The notes below the pieces were generated by a model. That model did not search any database and was not told where the DNA came from. It saw only the letters and a list, made by a program, of their open reading frames with translations. Of a stretch of DNA of 64,000 nt, positions 23,801-35,574 are shown piece by piece (position 1 is the first letter of the stretch; each line of letters opens with the position of its first letter). This DNA is from Nageia nagi. Its lineage: Eukaryota; Pinophyta. Position numbers and translations under genes: made by a program. The DNA lies in contig JBITNC010000002.1 of assembly GCA_050084985.1 (NCBI GenBank), positions 39,122,001-39,186,000 of the forward strand, given 5' to 3'.

Positions 23801-25008
23801 TAATATTAATTTAGAATTAGAGTTCCAAAATATAATTTAGGAGCATTTGGGATATTCTAGGAACTCTTGGGATCAAATTGGATATCAATGGGACCCCTTG
23901 AGATAAATGGAATCATTCAGAATTCTTTTTGGATAGATGCAATAAATGCAGTAAAGAACCTCCACCAAATAAACCTATCTTGCTAGATAATAATTAAAAG
24001 GAATATTCTTTGCATGAGGACCACTTAGCACCACATTACTTTTGTAGCAAATAGTGGGAATATTCTCCTTAATAATTTGGTACTTTATGTATTCAAGAGA
24101 TCTTTTAAAAAGTAGATTTGTATATGCGATACAATACATATGGGGAAAAATAAGAAAATATGTACCTTCCTATGTAAGCTACAACTAAAAATTTTGAGGT
24201 ACTCCTCATGGATAAGGATGAATGGTGTTAAACCTTAGAACATGTCTTATACCCATTTCACTATATGAAAATATTAGTATATGGTTAATAAGATATAAGT
24301 GGTTCTTTTGTCAATGCATTTAAAAATATATTAGACTAAACAACCATTCAAGGATATTATTTAATATCCATGACTCCCCAAGTTATGGGCATAGGGATGT
24401 CGAACCATATGGTGGGACTAACCAATAGTTATGGATAGGTTAGTACTTATATTAATCAATAGGTGAGTCAGGTGGGGATAGCAATTGAAAAAATTACTAT
24501 TACTAGGTAAGGGTAATTAGTATTCATATCACTTGCAGTTAGTAGATAGGGATATGATGATTGTTTCATAGGTGATGTTACCCACTCATAAAGAGGCTTG
24601 CCTAGGATAAGTTAACTACTCCTATTAGATAGAGAGTTATCATTAGGATATGATGACTAACTTAGTGGAAGTGTGATCTCTCAAGTGATATGGGCCCCGA
24701 GTAGAAAACCACTACATCGTAATCAAAAAGCCTATTGCACATAGAATGTGGAATAGGAATGGTGAGGTTACTTTTGAGGCATATTTTTAATAGGGTGAGT
24801 GTTGAAAAGTGAACACCAAAAAAATTTATCAAGGTTGGTTACCCCAATTTCTTGGCCAATCTTGCCATGCGAGTACTAAGCTAGCTAGCATCATATCAAA
24901 CTCATGTGGGATTACTTGGTTCATTCCTAGATCATTCAACTATTACAAAAAAAAAAATTAGGTCCAAAATTAAGGCTTTGGGTGATGATAATTAGTATAT
25001 GCATTACA
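20889..25008 (+). repeat. C2 3' LTR (4120 bp)
   Basis: Collinear with 11960-16066 over its whole length, including the threefold 300-bp repeat (anchors near 21937, 22239 and 22530). Ends GCATTACA, followed by the target duplication TCCAT. Small open stretches inside (23125-23355) have no coding support. Confidence 0.9.
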
Positions 25009-25013
25009 TCCAT

Positions 25014-26955
25014 GAAATAATAAGCAATGTAAATAGCAAGGATGAAATTAATATAGTATTTCATAATGTATAGACTAGTGTGATAGAAAACTCATAGTTT
25101 ATGAAGATTAAGTGTATGGGTTCTTTGTAATTCTCCATGCTTGCAATATCTATGATTTATATACTACTATGATAGATAACTCATAATCTATAAATGGGTG
25201 CCCTAAAGGGTCTTTTTATAAATGGGTGCCCCAGAGGGTCTTTTTTTATAAAGGGTGCCTTAGAGGGTCTTTTTTATAAATGGGTTCCCTAGAGGGTCTT
25301 ACCAGATATTCAAACATTCAATGGCCTTGTATTTCAATATTTAAATTTGCATAAATTTTTAATGTAAATTCACATCATTGGTAGTGTGGTATACCTATAA
25401 TTTTATGATCATGTTTTCAACAATTTTGATCCTCATCCATAAAACATTGCACATGTATGAAAGAATCTAATAAATAGGAAGATATTCAATGAAATTATAA
25501 TATGCCCCATTCAAAATGATTTATAGCAATTGCACATTGTTGACAGTGTGATATTTTCAATATCAAGTGTAGAAATTTGAAATATATTCATTTGACAATC
25601 ATCTATATCATTTATTCATATTTCATATATAACATTTCCATTTTCTATAACATTTTCAAGAAAAAATATAAACTAGCAATATTTAACCATGTATTCAATT
25701 TTTCCATGCAATAATCATTAAAGAGTCCATTCAATTCACATTTGAAAAATAAACATTCAGATATCCAATATTTCATATACAATGCCATAATGCTACATTA
25801 TACCAGATTTTCAATGATATAATGGTCTTGAATTTTACTAATAAAACATACATTTTATTTGAAGTAGCAATCATAAGAATAGCATATGCAATGTTCACTT
25901 TTCATACCAGGTTCAAAGAAGATATAGTGGTCTTAATTCATCAATTACAACAAATATCATAAACATGACCAATATTAAAAATGTTTGAAATGATATACTT
26001 TACCTATTCTAATCTATATGCCCTAATAATGAGTAATTTTTTACACTTTTTGATTTTAAATTATAAATTTTTACTTCTAATTTTCAATATTTGATTTCTA
26101 TCATGTCCCCATCTAAAACTAAAATTATCCCCAACTGATACTATATCCACTTTTTCTTATTTGTCTTGTTGATTTTTTATTTTTATTTCTTATTTTTAAT
26201 GTAATATAACTAATATGTGATGCAATGACTAGACATAATATGACCTTATACATGAGGCATTTGATTAGCATGGTAAATTTAAGAACCTTGATGAGAGATA
26301 ACGATAAAAAAAAAAAAAAAAATTGATGAAAGACTTGATGAAATGATGAGGATGAAAAGATGAAAGAGAAAATAAGAAGCAAAAAAATATGATTGAAAAG
26401 ATGAAGATAAGAAAATAGCATGATTAAAATTTTATAAAATTTACCATGTTAATTAAATGCATACAATGGACTGACTCATGATATGCAACCTATATGAAAT
26501 GCATCCTATATGATATGCAAAATTTAGAAATTATAGTACACTAAAGGGTGTTGGAACCACCATCATATAATTTAGTATATTTTGCTATGAGAAATTGACT
26601 TTATTTATTGAAATTATCTAGTGCATTTTATAAAGTCAAGTTGTGTTTCTAAATACCTTGTGTTGTACATTTTCTTTTGCAACCATTGATTAAGGAGTGC
26701 AATCTTAAATTGATATTTTTTAGAAGGCCAATCTTTTTGCATTTTGTATTCTTTTAACTACATCTCAACTACATTTGACTTAACTAAAACATTTTATGTA
26801 CCCTCCTAACTAGTTGGATTTGAAGAGAAAGAACCATCATTTCTATTAATATTTTCACTTTATTGGTGGCCTTCATGTAGTAAGGCATGCCATTGATGGT
26901 GTGCTTCCTCATCACTATTATCCTAAAATTTTACAATTTGGTTTTCAATACCTAA
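25014..26955 (-). other. T2 internal non-coding DNA between gag and the C2 insertion
   Basis: No protease, RT or integrase motif could be read on either strand. Below gag the minus strand gives only short fragments, such as a YDGGSNT string near 26560. A hydrophobic open stretch at 26421-26125 spans an A/T run and looks spurious. The lack of pol over about 2 kb is the evidence that T2 is a gag-only derivative. Confidence 0.6.
25191..25302 (+). repeat. Minisatellite, four units of 29-31 bp
   Basis: Units of the form TAAATGGGTGCCCTAAAGGG then TCTTTTTA start near 25191, 25219, 25249 and 25277, with variable T-run length. The unit is far more GC-rich than its surroundings. It lies inside T2. Confidence 0.85.
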
Positions 26956-26959
26956 ATCT

Positions 26960-27828
26960 AACGCATGTTGAAGGATATGATATTTAACTTATGCAATCAT
27001 ATCTAAAATTACAAACTTCAATTCATAGCAAGAATTTATAGCATGACCCTTTCTTTGGTGATAAGTGCAATAAGTATCCTCATTTCTAATTGGAATAGTA
27101 TCATCTTGGGTTAATATTTCCATTAGCATAAAAAAACCTTTTTTCATAAAATCTCTCATAATAAGCCTTGGTTGATGTTCATTAAGTATCTCAAATTTGG
27201 AGACCTCTTGATTGGGTGTGGGGAACAATCATCCTATTTAGGTGTTTCTATAATGTGTGTATCTTGTGTTTTTAATGTTTCTTGATATTTTACTTTTTTC
27301 CAACATTATTTTGGTTTTAATTGTTGTGATGAAATTTGAATTTTAGGTTTAGGTTATGGTTTTGGTTGAGGTTTCGATTGTGGTTTTGAGGGAGAAGGTG
27401 TTTGATTTTGTTGCTTTTGCATAATTTCCTTCTCAAAATTTTGTATACAATATTTCCTAGGATATGGATCTTCTAACAATTTATCTAATTCTTTTCTCAA
27501 AAATGCATGATATTTTTCTTTCAATTTAAGATCATTATAAATTTCAAACATCAAATAAGGATTGAATAACATATGCTCTTTAATTTTCTTAAATTGATCT
27601 TGAGATGTCAAGTTTACAAATGCAATATCATATAGTTAAGAATTATCCATATCATCCATTTTTAAATGTTCATCACAATCATCCATATAATTATCAATAT
27701 CATTATCATGCACTCTATTTTATATATTAATTTGCGCATCATCATTTGCAGAAGTTAAGCATGAATTTGGTAAACTTTGTTCATCAAAATATTTTTTTAT
27801 TATGCATAATATCCATATTTTTAGCCAT
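26960..27828 (-). pseudogene. T2 gag
   Basis: A start codon at 27828 on the minus strand opens a frame with an acidic N-terminus, then the open stretch 27611-27354 (KYHAFLRKELDKLLEDPYPR, followed by a Gln/Pro/Ser/Lys-rich tract). After a break, 27228-26989 holds a zinc-finger-like CTYHQRKGHAINSC and then YELKFVILDMI. This C-x2-H-x4-H-x4-C motif followed by a leucine/isoleucine helix is typical of Tat-lineage gag. The acidic first 80 residues are not recognised. The function would be capsid and RNA binding. Several stops are present. It is the only coding trace of T2. Confidence 0.7.
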
Positions 27829-28455
27829 TTCGTGTGTAGGAGGAGGTGTAAATAAATCACTTATCACACTCTAGTATTCAAAAAAAAACATTTAGATACC
27901 ATATATATGATAAAGTACAAGAAAATAAAAAAGATATTTTTATAGAAAAACATCAATAAATCTTGATAAAAATGCATGCAAAAAGCTTAAAGCAATATAA
28001 AAAAGTTGGCTACTATGATGACCTATGAATTTGGCAAGTTTTGAACATGAAATAAGTCACCAACTAGTTGTAAAATATTTTTAAATTTTATTATTTTCAA
28101 ATATGATATTTTCTACAAATATATTTCCAAAATCACTCAAATATTCAAATCTAGACATAGAAAAATCAGCAAATCTTCTCAATTATATTTGTCTATGGTT
28201 TGGAAAAAGTTTTCTAATGTTAAATCCAACAAAATTGAAAAAAATGATCTCCAAAAACTATGTTTTTCTACAATGATGTTTTTTATATATTTTATTATTA
28301 TTATTAGCAATAAAAGTTTCTAAATTTGAAGAAAATTAACTCAACCAAAAAAAGAAAACAAAGCCAAGGGTATCTCATGCAAGACTCCTCACAAAAAATG
28401 ATGCCCTAAAATGAAAAATTCTAGGGTTTGTAGGATACATTAGGGTTCACCAAAA
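27829..28455 (-). other. T2 leader with possible primer-binding site
   Basis: On the minus strand, directly after the LTR end GGGTCTACA, the sequence is TTTTGGTGAACCCTAATG. TGGTGAACCC could pair with a tRNA 3' end ...GGGTTCACCA, but I cannot name the tRNA. The rest of the leader is AT-rich and has no ORF. Confidence 0.4.
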
Positions 28456-29163
28456 TGTAGACCCTAAATTATGTGAATATATGAATAAACATAATTAAAT
28501 AAATGGTATATAATATACAATTGAATATATAATAAACATTATATAAGATCATAGTAGATATACATGAAAAGTGTGCACCTGATATGAAGTGTGTGTACAA
28601 TCTTCAAAAGTAGATAATAATGAATCTCAAAAGGATCATGATCAAACTTTACATGAGCTCATAATAGATACTATCTGGAATGGTTCCATGAGTCATTCCC
28701 CATAATCTAGACCTCCTGACCTAGAAGGTGCATATCGCTAGCTGCGTAGAAGTGACACACTATTGATGGTGTAAGAATGGAAATTTTATGTTCCATGCAA
28801 GAGAGATATAATTCAAAGCTCAGAGTGTTACAAATTCTCAAAGATAGGTGGTGTTTAGAGATGTTGACTACCACCTATTAGAGAGATCTAATTTGATCAG
28901 GATGTCAACCTTCATATCTAGTATTTATAATCGATAAGGAAGTAAAAAGGAGTGAAGTTGACATATAGCAATAACAATAATCATTCAAATATTCAATATA
29001 ACTTAAAATATAAACCATAGTATATGATATTACATTAGCCTTAGCACATGGTATTGCAATATAATAGCATTTTATCTTGACTTATTTATTATTACCTTTT
29101 AATCATTTAATATGCTAAATATGGTTTATTAAATAAATAATAAATCATTTTTAGGCATCTAAT
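28456..29163 (-). repeat. T2 5' LTR
   Basis: 708 bp, homologous to 10949-11665 along its length. On the + strand it starts TGTAGACCCTAAATT and its far end reads TTTTTAGGCATCTAAT. ATACT follows, matching GTACT on the other side of T2 except for one base. Confidence 0.85.
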
Positions 29164-29764
29164 ATACTATTCTGTTCAAGAATCTATGTAGCTACTAGTT
29201 TAAGATTTTTTAAGTATTTTTGGTATTTTTCTTCTAGTTTATTTGAGTTTATGGATTTGATGTTCCATCACAAGATTAATGCTAGGTTTATTTCTATAAT
29301 TGATTCTAGTATCTTTGTAAATCTGTATATGTATGTTATGTTATATTGCAAGATCTCAAACATGAGACTAATGCAATAGTCTAGAGTGTGTGAGCAATGT
29401 AGCTCTATGAGAGCATAGTTACATAGTGAATTATTCTATCATAATACATAGAGAGAGAATGTTTTAAGTTTCTTATCATATGCACAATTTGGATAATAGA
29501 TAGGTTTGCTTAAGTATTCAAATGCTTAGTTATTTGAGTATAGTTTGATGTTTTTTTATTTTAAGCTTTGAATTAGTTCTTATATCTAGAAAATTCCAAA
29601 ATTGATCCTAGGGATATTACTAGTCAACTCATATATTATTTATTATGTTTTGTATAAATATATTAATCTTATCAATATTATTGATGTTGTATTTTAAGTT
29701 TACCAATAATACATTATTAGAGTTTATCAAATTCTTCATTGTGTAAATCTCTTTAGCTTTTACA
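29164..29764 (+). repeat. Copia-A 5' LTR, right piece
   Basis: Continues the LTR broken at 10948. It matches 32365-32941: CCATCACAAGATTAATG, TTGCAAGATCTCAA, GTGAGCAATGTA and TATTATTGATGTTG strings occur in the same order in both. It ends CTTTTACA. Confidence 0.85.
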
Positions 29765-29766
29765 TG

Positions 29767-29781
29767 TGGTATCAAGCTTGG
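29767..29781 (+). promoter_or_regulatory. Copia-A primer-binding site
   Basis: TGGTATCAAGCTTGG, two bases after the LTR end, is close to the tRNA-iMet site TGGTATCAGAGC. Confidence 0.8.
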
Positions 29782-29899
29782 CATAATGAGATAGGTTGTG
29801 ATTTCAAATTTCTAGAGTTCTAAATTTTTTTGTAGAGGTTTACTAAGCCTCTACAAAGATGACATATTATTATTGTTGGTATAATAACCAAAAACATTT

Positions 29900-30230
29900 A
29901 TGCAAAATTGAAATTTCTATAGTTTGATGGGGAAGAGTCTAATTTTTGGAACATAAAAATGAAGATATTTTTATTGTAAATGAGCTTTAGGACATTATTA
30001 TTGATGGTTATTAATAACCAATACATTAGAACAAGTTTCAAAGAGAAAAGAGAAAATTGAAGGAGCAACAACATCAAAATTATTTAGCTCTACTGGATAT
30101 CAAGAAAGGTATAAATAATAATATTTTTCCTCTTATTGCATGTTGTAAAATAATTATGTAGCATGGAAAATATTAAAAGATGAATTTGTATATTCACAAA
30201 CATTATATGATCTTGTGTGTAATAATCCTA
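29900..30230 (+). pseudogene. Copia-A gag remnant
   Basis: Read across frameshifts, the segment gives FDGEESNFWNIKMKIFLL, then LEQVSKEKREKLKEQQ-like and YLALLDIQKGINNN followed by WKILKDEF. This is the order seen in Ty1/copia gag (UBN2-type). Frames change near 29975 and 30150. The rest of the interior up to 32090 cannot be assigned: it has acidic Glu-rich fragments and one open stretch (31389-31721) that matches nothing I know. No RT or integrase motif is found, so pol is absent rather than merely decayed. Confidence 0.65.
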
Positions 30231-32091
30231 GAGATAGTATAAGCAATGGAGAGAATCCTTATTCCTATGAAGAGCCATGCTTGATTCTTATTTTGGAAAA
30301 TATTTCTTATGAAAGAGTTATGAAAAATTATTAAAATGAATTCTTTTTTGTAGAATTGGAAGAGCCTTGTGAAGTGCATTATGAAACTCTCATGGAAGAG
30401 AGTTGTTTTGATAAATTTATTTTTACTAAAAGAAAGAAAAAAAATTAGGTGTCATTTTAGCAAGCATGAACATAATTATTAATTTTGTTTGTAAAACAAA
30501 ATGAATAATATTTTGTTGAAAAATATATACAATCTTATGATTTTGTTGATGTATAATGATATCTCATTGAAGAGACATATATTATAGAGTATCTTATGCA
30601 TAAGGCATAATTTTCTAATTTTATTAATGGAACATGTCTCATGAAGTAGGCATTAAATGAAGATATTGTTTTAATAAATAAAACCCAAAAATTATAAATG
30701 ATGTAGCAACATTTTTCATGGAAGAATTTTAACTTGAATATGTTGAAGACCATTCATCAGGAATGGAGTGTTGTATACTTGAAGATTATTTACATGGAGT
30801 AGATGGGCATTTTTTTAAAATCAAAATTAGAAGCTCACTCATATGGAGTGAATGATGGATGTCTTGAAAAGACATATAGAAAAATTTCTTAAAGAGAAAG
30901 AATTAATTTGTTGGGATGATTACACAAGTGTTTAAGAAGAAGAGAAGATAAAAGCTATCAACTTCATTCTCAATGAAAAATATCACTCATCAAGAGTGAA
31001 AATTATTTTATTTAAAGAAGATAATATAAAAAAATGAAGAGAAAAATGAAAAATTATATTGTACATGCAATTATGAAAAAAGAATGAGATTACTCAACTA
31101 GAGTAATAAAAAATGAGGGTTTTCTTAAAGATGAAATAATGAATTATTATTTTTGTAAATGATGTGTTTCAAAAATAATAACATAAAGGAAGATTGCACA
31201 AAGGAGAGCTCTTGTTGAAGAGTTAATTGGTTCTTCAAAAGCAACAAATTTGCAACAATATGGCTTCAAGTGGAACACAAAAAATATTAAGGAAGGCATA
31301 TGGACATCTACTCATCAAACCATTATTAGAGATAATGATTTCTTGCTATTTTATATATTTACTAATGATTTCATGAATAAATATTTTTGTGGCTAATTTT
31401 GGGACTACTATTATGTATGAGAAAATTGGAGAATATCTGACAAAGACATCAATTGTAAATAATGCAAGTTTTGAAGATTATCTTATGAAGATAACATTGA
31501 ATCAAGGTCTTATTATGGTGAAGAAAAAGGCTGTTAACTTAGGTCACATGAACTCAAATGAATGCAATTGTGATGTGTTTAAAATTCAAAAAAAGAAGAA
31601 ATATACAACAATGATGAAGAAAGATTATTTGTATGTGAAGATTTTTTCACTCTTTATATTTGTGATTAATCATTTCATGTCTTATATTTTATTTGAGAAT
31701 TGCTATGATATGGAATTGTAGTATGGTCTATTATATTTCAATGATATGGTTAATTATTGTAAATACTAAGGAAGAAGATCAGAATAAATATGGTTTAGAG
31801 ACCATAATAAGAGTATGCTAACATGGTTATTAAAAACCATTACTATTAGTATTTTTGGAACATCAATTGAATAATTTTTTTATGAAGGGGGAGATGATCA
31901 TAAAAAAGGCACTTATTTATTTCTAAGAAAGAAAAAGAAATGGAGGATAGCTCACATGTAGAGTGGAAGGAGTGACAATGTCAAAACCTTTTTGTGTTAT
32001 CGAATTTCCTGATTTGGAACTAGAAGAAACAAATAAGATATCAATTGACTAGTTTGTGATGCTTATAACTATTAGAATGATTCCCATTAAT
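30231..32091. other. Copia-A interior, unrecognised
   Basis: About 1.9 kb that replaces the expected pol. It contains purine-rich runs and a 110-codon + strand open stretch at 31389-31721 with a Cys pair (ECNCDVF) and a hydrophobic end. Its reality as a gene is doubtful. Confidence 0.4.
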
Positions 32092-32105
32092 GTCAAGGGG
32101 AAGAA
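32092..32105 (+). promoter_or_regulatory. Copia-A polypurine tract
   Basis: GTCAAGGGGAAGAA lies directly before TGTTGGAAAC, the LTR start. Typical Ty1/copia arrangement. Confidence 0.8.
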
Positions 32106-32240
32106 TGTTGGAAACTTTATCTTTGTAACTTATCAAAAGTATTAAGTTTCAATATTCAATTTTTGTAATCAACCTCCAAAGTTATGATCCTTTAATCGGC
32201 CAATCGATCCATAAATTGATAGTTTGATCCCATATATATA

Positions 32241-32271
<31 letters not shown>

Positions 32272-32941
32272 AAGATGAAAATGATAGCACTATTTTTTAG
32301 GATGATTTAAAATTTATTTGTCAATTGTTACTTAAAAGGATAATCCTAACTAATTAGTCTACATAGTACTGATTCATTTTAAAATTTTGATATTTTCCAA
32401 TTTATATGTGTTTGAAGTATTTTTCTTAATTTATTTGACTTTGTAACTTTAATATTCCATCACAAGATTAATGTTAGGTTGATTCATAGTATTTATTCTA
32501 GTATCTTACAAAATCTATATAAGTATGTCATGTTGTATTGCAAGATCTCAAGCTGAGAGCAATGTAATAGTCTATAATGTGTAAGCAATGTATCTTTATG
32601 AGAGAATGGTTACAAAGTGATGCATTTATTACAATAAATAGAGAGTATGTTGGTTATAATTTTTATAAGAATAGTAGATAAATTTTCTTAAGTATTCAAA
32701 TGCTTAGTTATTTGAGTATAATTTGATTTTGCTTCATTACAATTTCTTTATTAGTTTTTATATTTGGGTAATGCTAGAAGTAATCCTAGGGATATTAGTG
32801 TTCAACTTATAAATTGTTTATTATATTTTGTGAGAACATATTAATCTTATCAACATTATTGATGTTGTGTTTTAAGTTGAGAAATATTACATTATTATAA
32901 TTTATCAATTCTTTATGTAGTTAATCCCTTTAGATTCTACA
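32106..32941 (+). repeat. Copia-A 3' LTR
   Basis: 836 bp, unbroken copy of the LTR that T2 splits on the left side. It contains the empty target TACATAGTACTGATTC near 32362-32377, showing the unoccupied form of the T2 insertion site. An AT microsatellite lies at 32234-32270. Ends GATTCTACA, followed by CCCA. Confidence 0.85.
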
Positions 32942-33044
32942 CCCAAAGAGTCGAAGCTAAAAGAATAAAATCATTAATAAAAAAGAGGATAGTGATTAAT
33001 ATATAGTGAAGTAAACAACCATATTCTTTATGTGAACATGCTCA

Positions 33045-33067
33045 CATAAATGAATAGTTCATTTATG
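33045..33067. repeat. Perfect hairpin, 10-bp stem, 3-nt loop
   Basis: CATAAATGAA at 33045-33054 and TTCATTTATG at 33058-33067 are exact reverse complements around TAG. Confidence 0.85.
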
Positions 33068-33510
33068 AAGATCCAAAAAAGTGTGGGGGAAAGGAGAGAT
33101 TTTTTTTCCACTCCTATGGTCCTAAGAATACTATCAAATAGGCCTTGAGAGGAGTGAAAGAATCTAATCACTTTCTTGTATAACCTATATATTGTTGTAA
33201 AACATTCTCAAGAGATGAAAACTAAATGGAGTCTCTTTATTGAAATATGTTGAGGCATAATATCAAAATATCTTCTAAAATCCATAAAAAAATAAAAGAC
33301 TCTCAAAGATCTAGAACATGCCTCCTTTATTATAGTCTTAAGAACTCATATATAGTATGTACTCTAGTATTCTTCATAAAAATTAGCTTAGTACATGACC
33401 TTATATCCATCCTTTAATCTACTATACAGAATCATATATAATATTATGACATAAAGCTTGGTAAATATATGCCTAATTATGATGGTGCTATACTAATTTT
33501 GTTGATGTGA

Positions 33511-33539
33511 ATCCACCACTCTATAATAAAGTGGTGGAT
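33511..33539. repeat. Perfect hairpin, 10-bp GC-rich stem
   Basis: ATCCACCACT at 33511-33520 and AGTGGTGGAT at 33530-33539 are exact reverse complements with a 9-nt loop. It is GC-rich for this window and could be the end of a decayed DNA transposon. No T-run follows that would suggest a transcription terminator. Confidence 0.85.
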
Positions 33540-35574
33540 GATATGTTGATTCCATCATTCACATAAGCTTGAGTAAATAATAAGGTTTAAGAGAGATCCA
33601 ATAATTGAGTCAATTATATTATTTACTATTTCATATTTATTTTCTTTCTCATTCAAAGTTTTCAAATAGCCTGCTTGATAAGCTTGGTAGGGAAAAGGTG
33701 ATAACAAGTGGGGGAGGAAGGAACTCTTATATGAGGCTAATGAGTGATCATATAGAGTGATAAAGCATGGGATATCCAAGTGGAAAGACTAATCTCAAGG
33801 TTGGCATAGTCTCTAGGGAGGATAAGGTACCAAAAGGATTTAAAATAATTTTAAAGTGAATGAATGAGATTAAGTATACATTGGAAGAAGAACATATGCT
33901 TTTTATTTCAAAGGAGTATCTTATAGCCTCTATGAGAAACTTTCGTAAGCTAGGGAGAGAAATGAATGGTGTATTTTAATGTTTTATGAGAAATTTTGCA
34001 TTCTTCATCATACATGATATTCATAGGGCAATGGAATAGTGATTTGGAAAAGGAGGGGATATATGGAATGAAGGTAGGAGCCCAATGTAGTTTTCCAAAG
34101 TACTTGGAATATAAAAGTGGAGTAACCAATAATAATGGGAAGGATAGGGAGCTTATACTAAATATAATACAAATGATTTGTATAGGAAAATGAGTAAGGA
34201 TATTCAAAGTTTATAATAGCTCAAGTGGAAGAAGTGGAGGAACATGATGGTGGAACATGAGATATGATAAATATACATATGAGTGAGAGTTGAAAGTGCT
34301 TAATAAGGGGGGAGGATGATAAAATATGTTGTAATAAAAATGAAGAGAATGAGGTTAATGGAAGAAATAATATATTTTCTATTCCTATCTCCACCATTGC
34401 AAGGGAAACAAGTGATCCCTCTAGAATAAAAAAGAAAGATTATTTATTAAGGATAAATGAAGAATATAGAAAAGCTAAGTTATTTGGGGACAAATTCATA
34501 AGTCTACATATTATCTTTTGTGATTTCATGTAGAGGATCTTGTAGAGAGTTTATCTATGCATTAAAGTATCCCATCAGAAACATCTCACATATATTAAAG
34601 GGTATAATCATATCCTCATAAAGGTCATGGTATGGGTCTCCATTAATCATAATATAAAAATCATATGTGATGAGGGGAGTAAGTAACAAATAATAATGAA
34701 AATATCTCAATCGTATTAGGGTGATGAATATTAAACCAAAGGAATCTAGAGTGGAGATAAGAAGAAACTAGTGTAACAAAACTCTAGAATGAGTCTTAAA
34801 TAAGAGTAATTAGTCCTCTTGAACCATTGAATCCACTTAAGAAATTTTTATTTTGATGAAATTTGGATTGTTGGATCTGTCTCATCCTTTGCAAGAAATA
34901 TGCTAATTAGAAACATTTAACTATAGGTAAAAAATGAAGGCCTTATATTAATCCAAAAGAGATAAAAGTTTATACATGTATTCTAAACATATAGACCTTT
35001 CCATTATTCAAAGAATGTGCAACACAAAGTTGTAAATCAAAATTCATGAGCTACACACATTAACTATTCTTTGGTAGATAACAATTACATTTTTCATATG
35101 GAGGTAATTGAAGAGGATTATATGGGTGGTTCAACCCATGGTTTTATGTGGGTTTGGGTGGTTATAACCCATGGTATTGAACCCATGATATTTTAATACC
35201 ACAATATGGTTTAGGGTAACAAGAGTTTCCTATATATTAATTATAATGTTCCATTTATAGTATGGTGATAAAGTGTGTGAACAATAATATAAAAGGAGGA
35301 AAAACTCTTATTTATTGGAGTAACCAACATTGGGTGAATCAGGATAAATCTCTTGTGTTAATTTATAGTTGTGTGATTATTGTATATGATTTACTTCTAT
35401 TTTATAATTCTAAAATAGGTTTATATAGGACTCTTCATCCAATATCAAAGTTGAGGTTGTTATTCCTAGGGTTTAATTTGTTTGAAGAGGATCTAGGGTT
35501 TTTAGGTATTTTGAAAAAACTATTTTGGGGTGGTAGCTTTGTGCAAAAGTATATTTAAGTAAAATAACAATAAA

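Larger units (their letters stand above)
11960..25008 (+). mobile_element. C2: full-length Ty3/gypsy chromovirus with 4.1-kb LTRs, innermost layer
   Basis: 13,049 bp: LTR 11960-16066, primer site, gag, protease, RT, RNase H, integrase, chromodomain, polypurine tract, LTR 20889-25008, flanked by TCCAT. The RT motifs, the chromodomain after integrase and the very long LTRs point to the Del/Tekay branch of plant chromoviruses. Chromodomains direct integration toward particular chromatin. Coding regions are ruined by stops, and the two LTRs differ by roughly a tenth of their positions in the stretches compared by eye, so the insertion is old. A second copy, C3, lies at 48570-56806. Confidence 0.9.
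10949..29163 (-). mobile_element. T2: gag-only Tat-type retrotransposon, middle layer of the nest
   Basis: On the minus strand this runs 5' LTR (29163-28456), gag (27828 to about 26960), about 2.2 kb of non-coding DNA, polypurine tract (11666-11680), 3' LTR (11665-10949). It is interrupted by C2 at 11955/25013. Without C2 it is about 5.16 kb. No protease, RT, RNase H or integrase is recognisable, which fits the class of non-autonomous elements called TR-GAG. LTR ends and polypurine tract resemble T1, so a T1-like element may have supplied its enzymes. Target duplication GTACT/ATACT. Confidence 0.8.
10714..32941 (+). mobile_element. Copia-A: gag-only Ty1/copia-type element, outermost layer of the nest
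   Basis: The 5' LTR begins TGTTGGAA at 10714 and is split by T2 at 10948/29164. Its remainder ends TTTTACA at 29764 and is followed by a tRNA-iMet-type primer site. The 3' LTR is 32106-32941. The two LTRs agree in length (about 831 bp once T2 and its target duplication are removed, versus 836 bp). Both outer ends are flanked by CCCA (10710-10713 and 32942-32945). Without the nested DNA the element is about 4.0 kb, with about 2.3 kb internal. Only a decayed gag trace is recognisable inside and there is no RT or integrase, so it depended on another element's enzymes. Confidence 0.8.
32946..35570. other. Unassigned spacer right of copia-A
   Basis: No family recognised. Small open stretches at 33555-33779 (-), 33950-34207 (-), 33996-34193 (+) and 35262-35558 (+) overlap or lack support. 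Two perfect hairpins lie at 33045-33067 and 33511-33539. Three AACCCATG copies near 35134, 35167 and 35181 precede the copia gag piece and may belong to a decayed LTR. Confidence 0.35.

Noticed and set aside
26125-26421. Hydrophobic 98-codon minus-strand open stretch, possible membrane protein
   Set aside because: It runs through A/T homopolymers in non-coding T2 DNA and has no repeat or homologue in the window.
32234-32270. AT dinucleotide run as a hairpin or regulatory element
   Set aside because: Simple microsatellite inside the copia-A 3' LTR.
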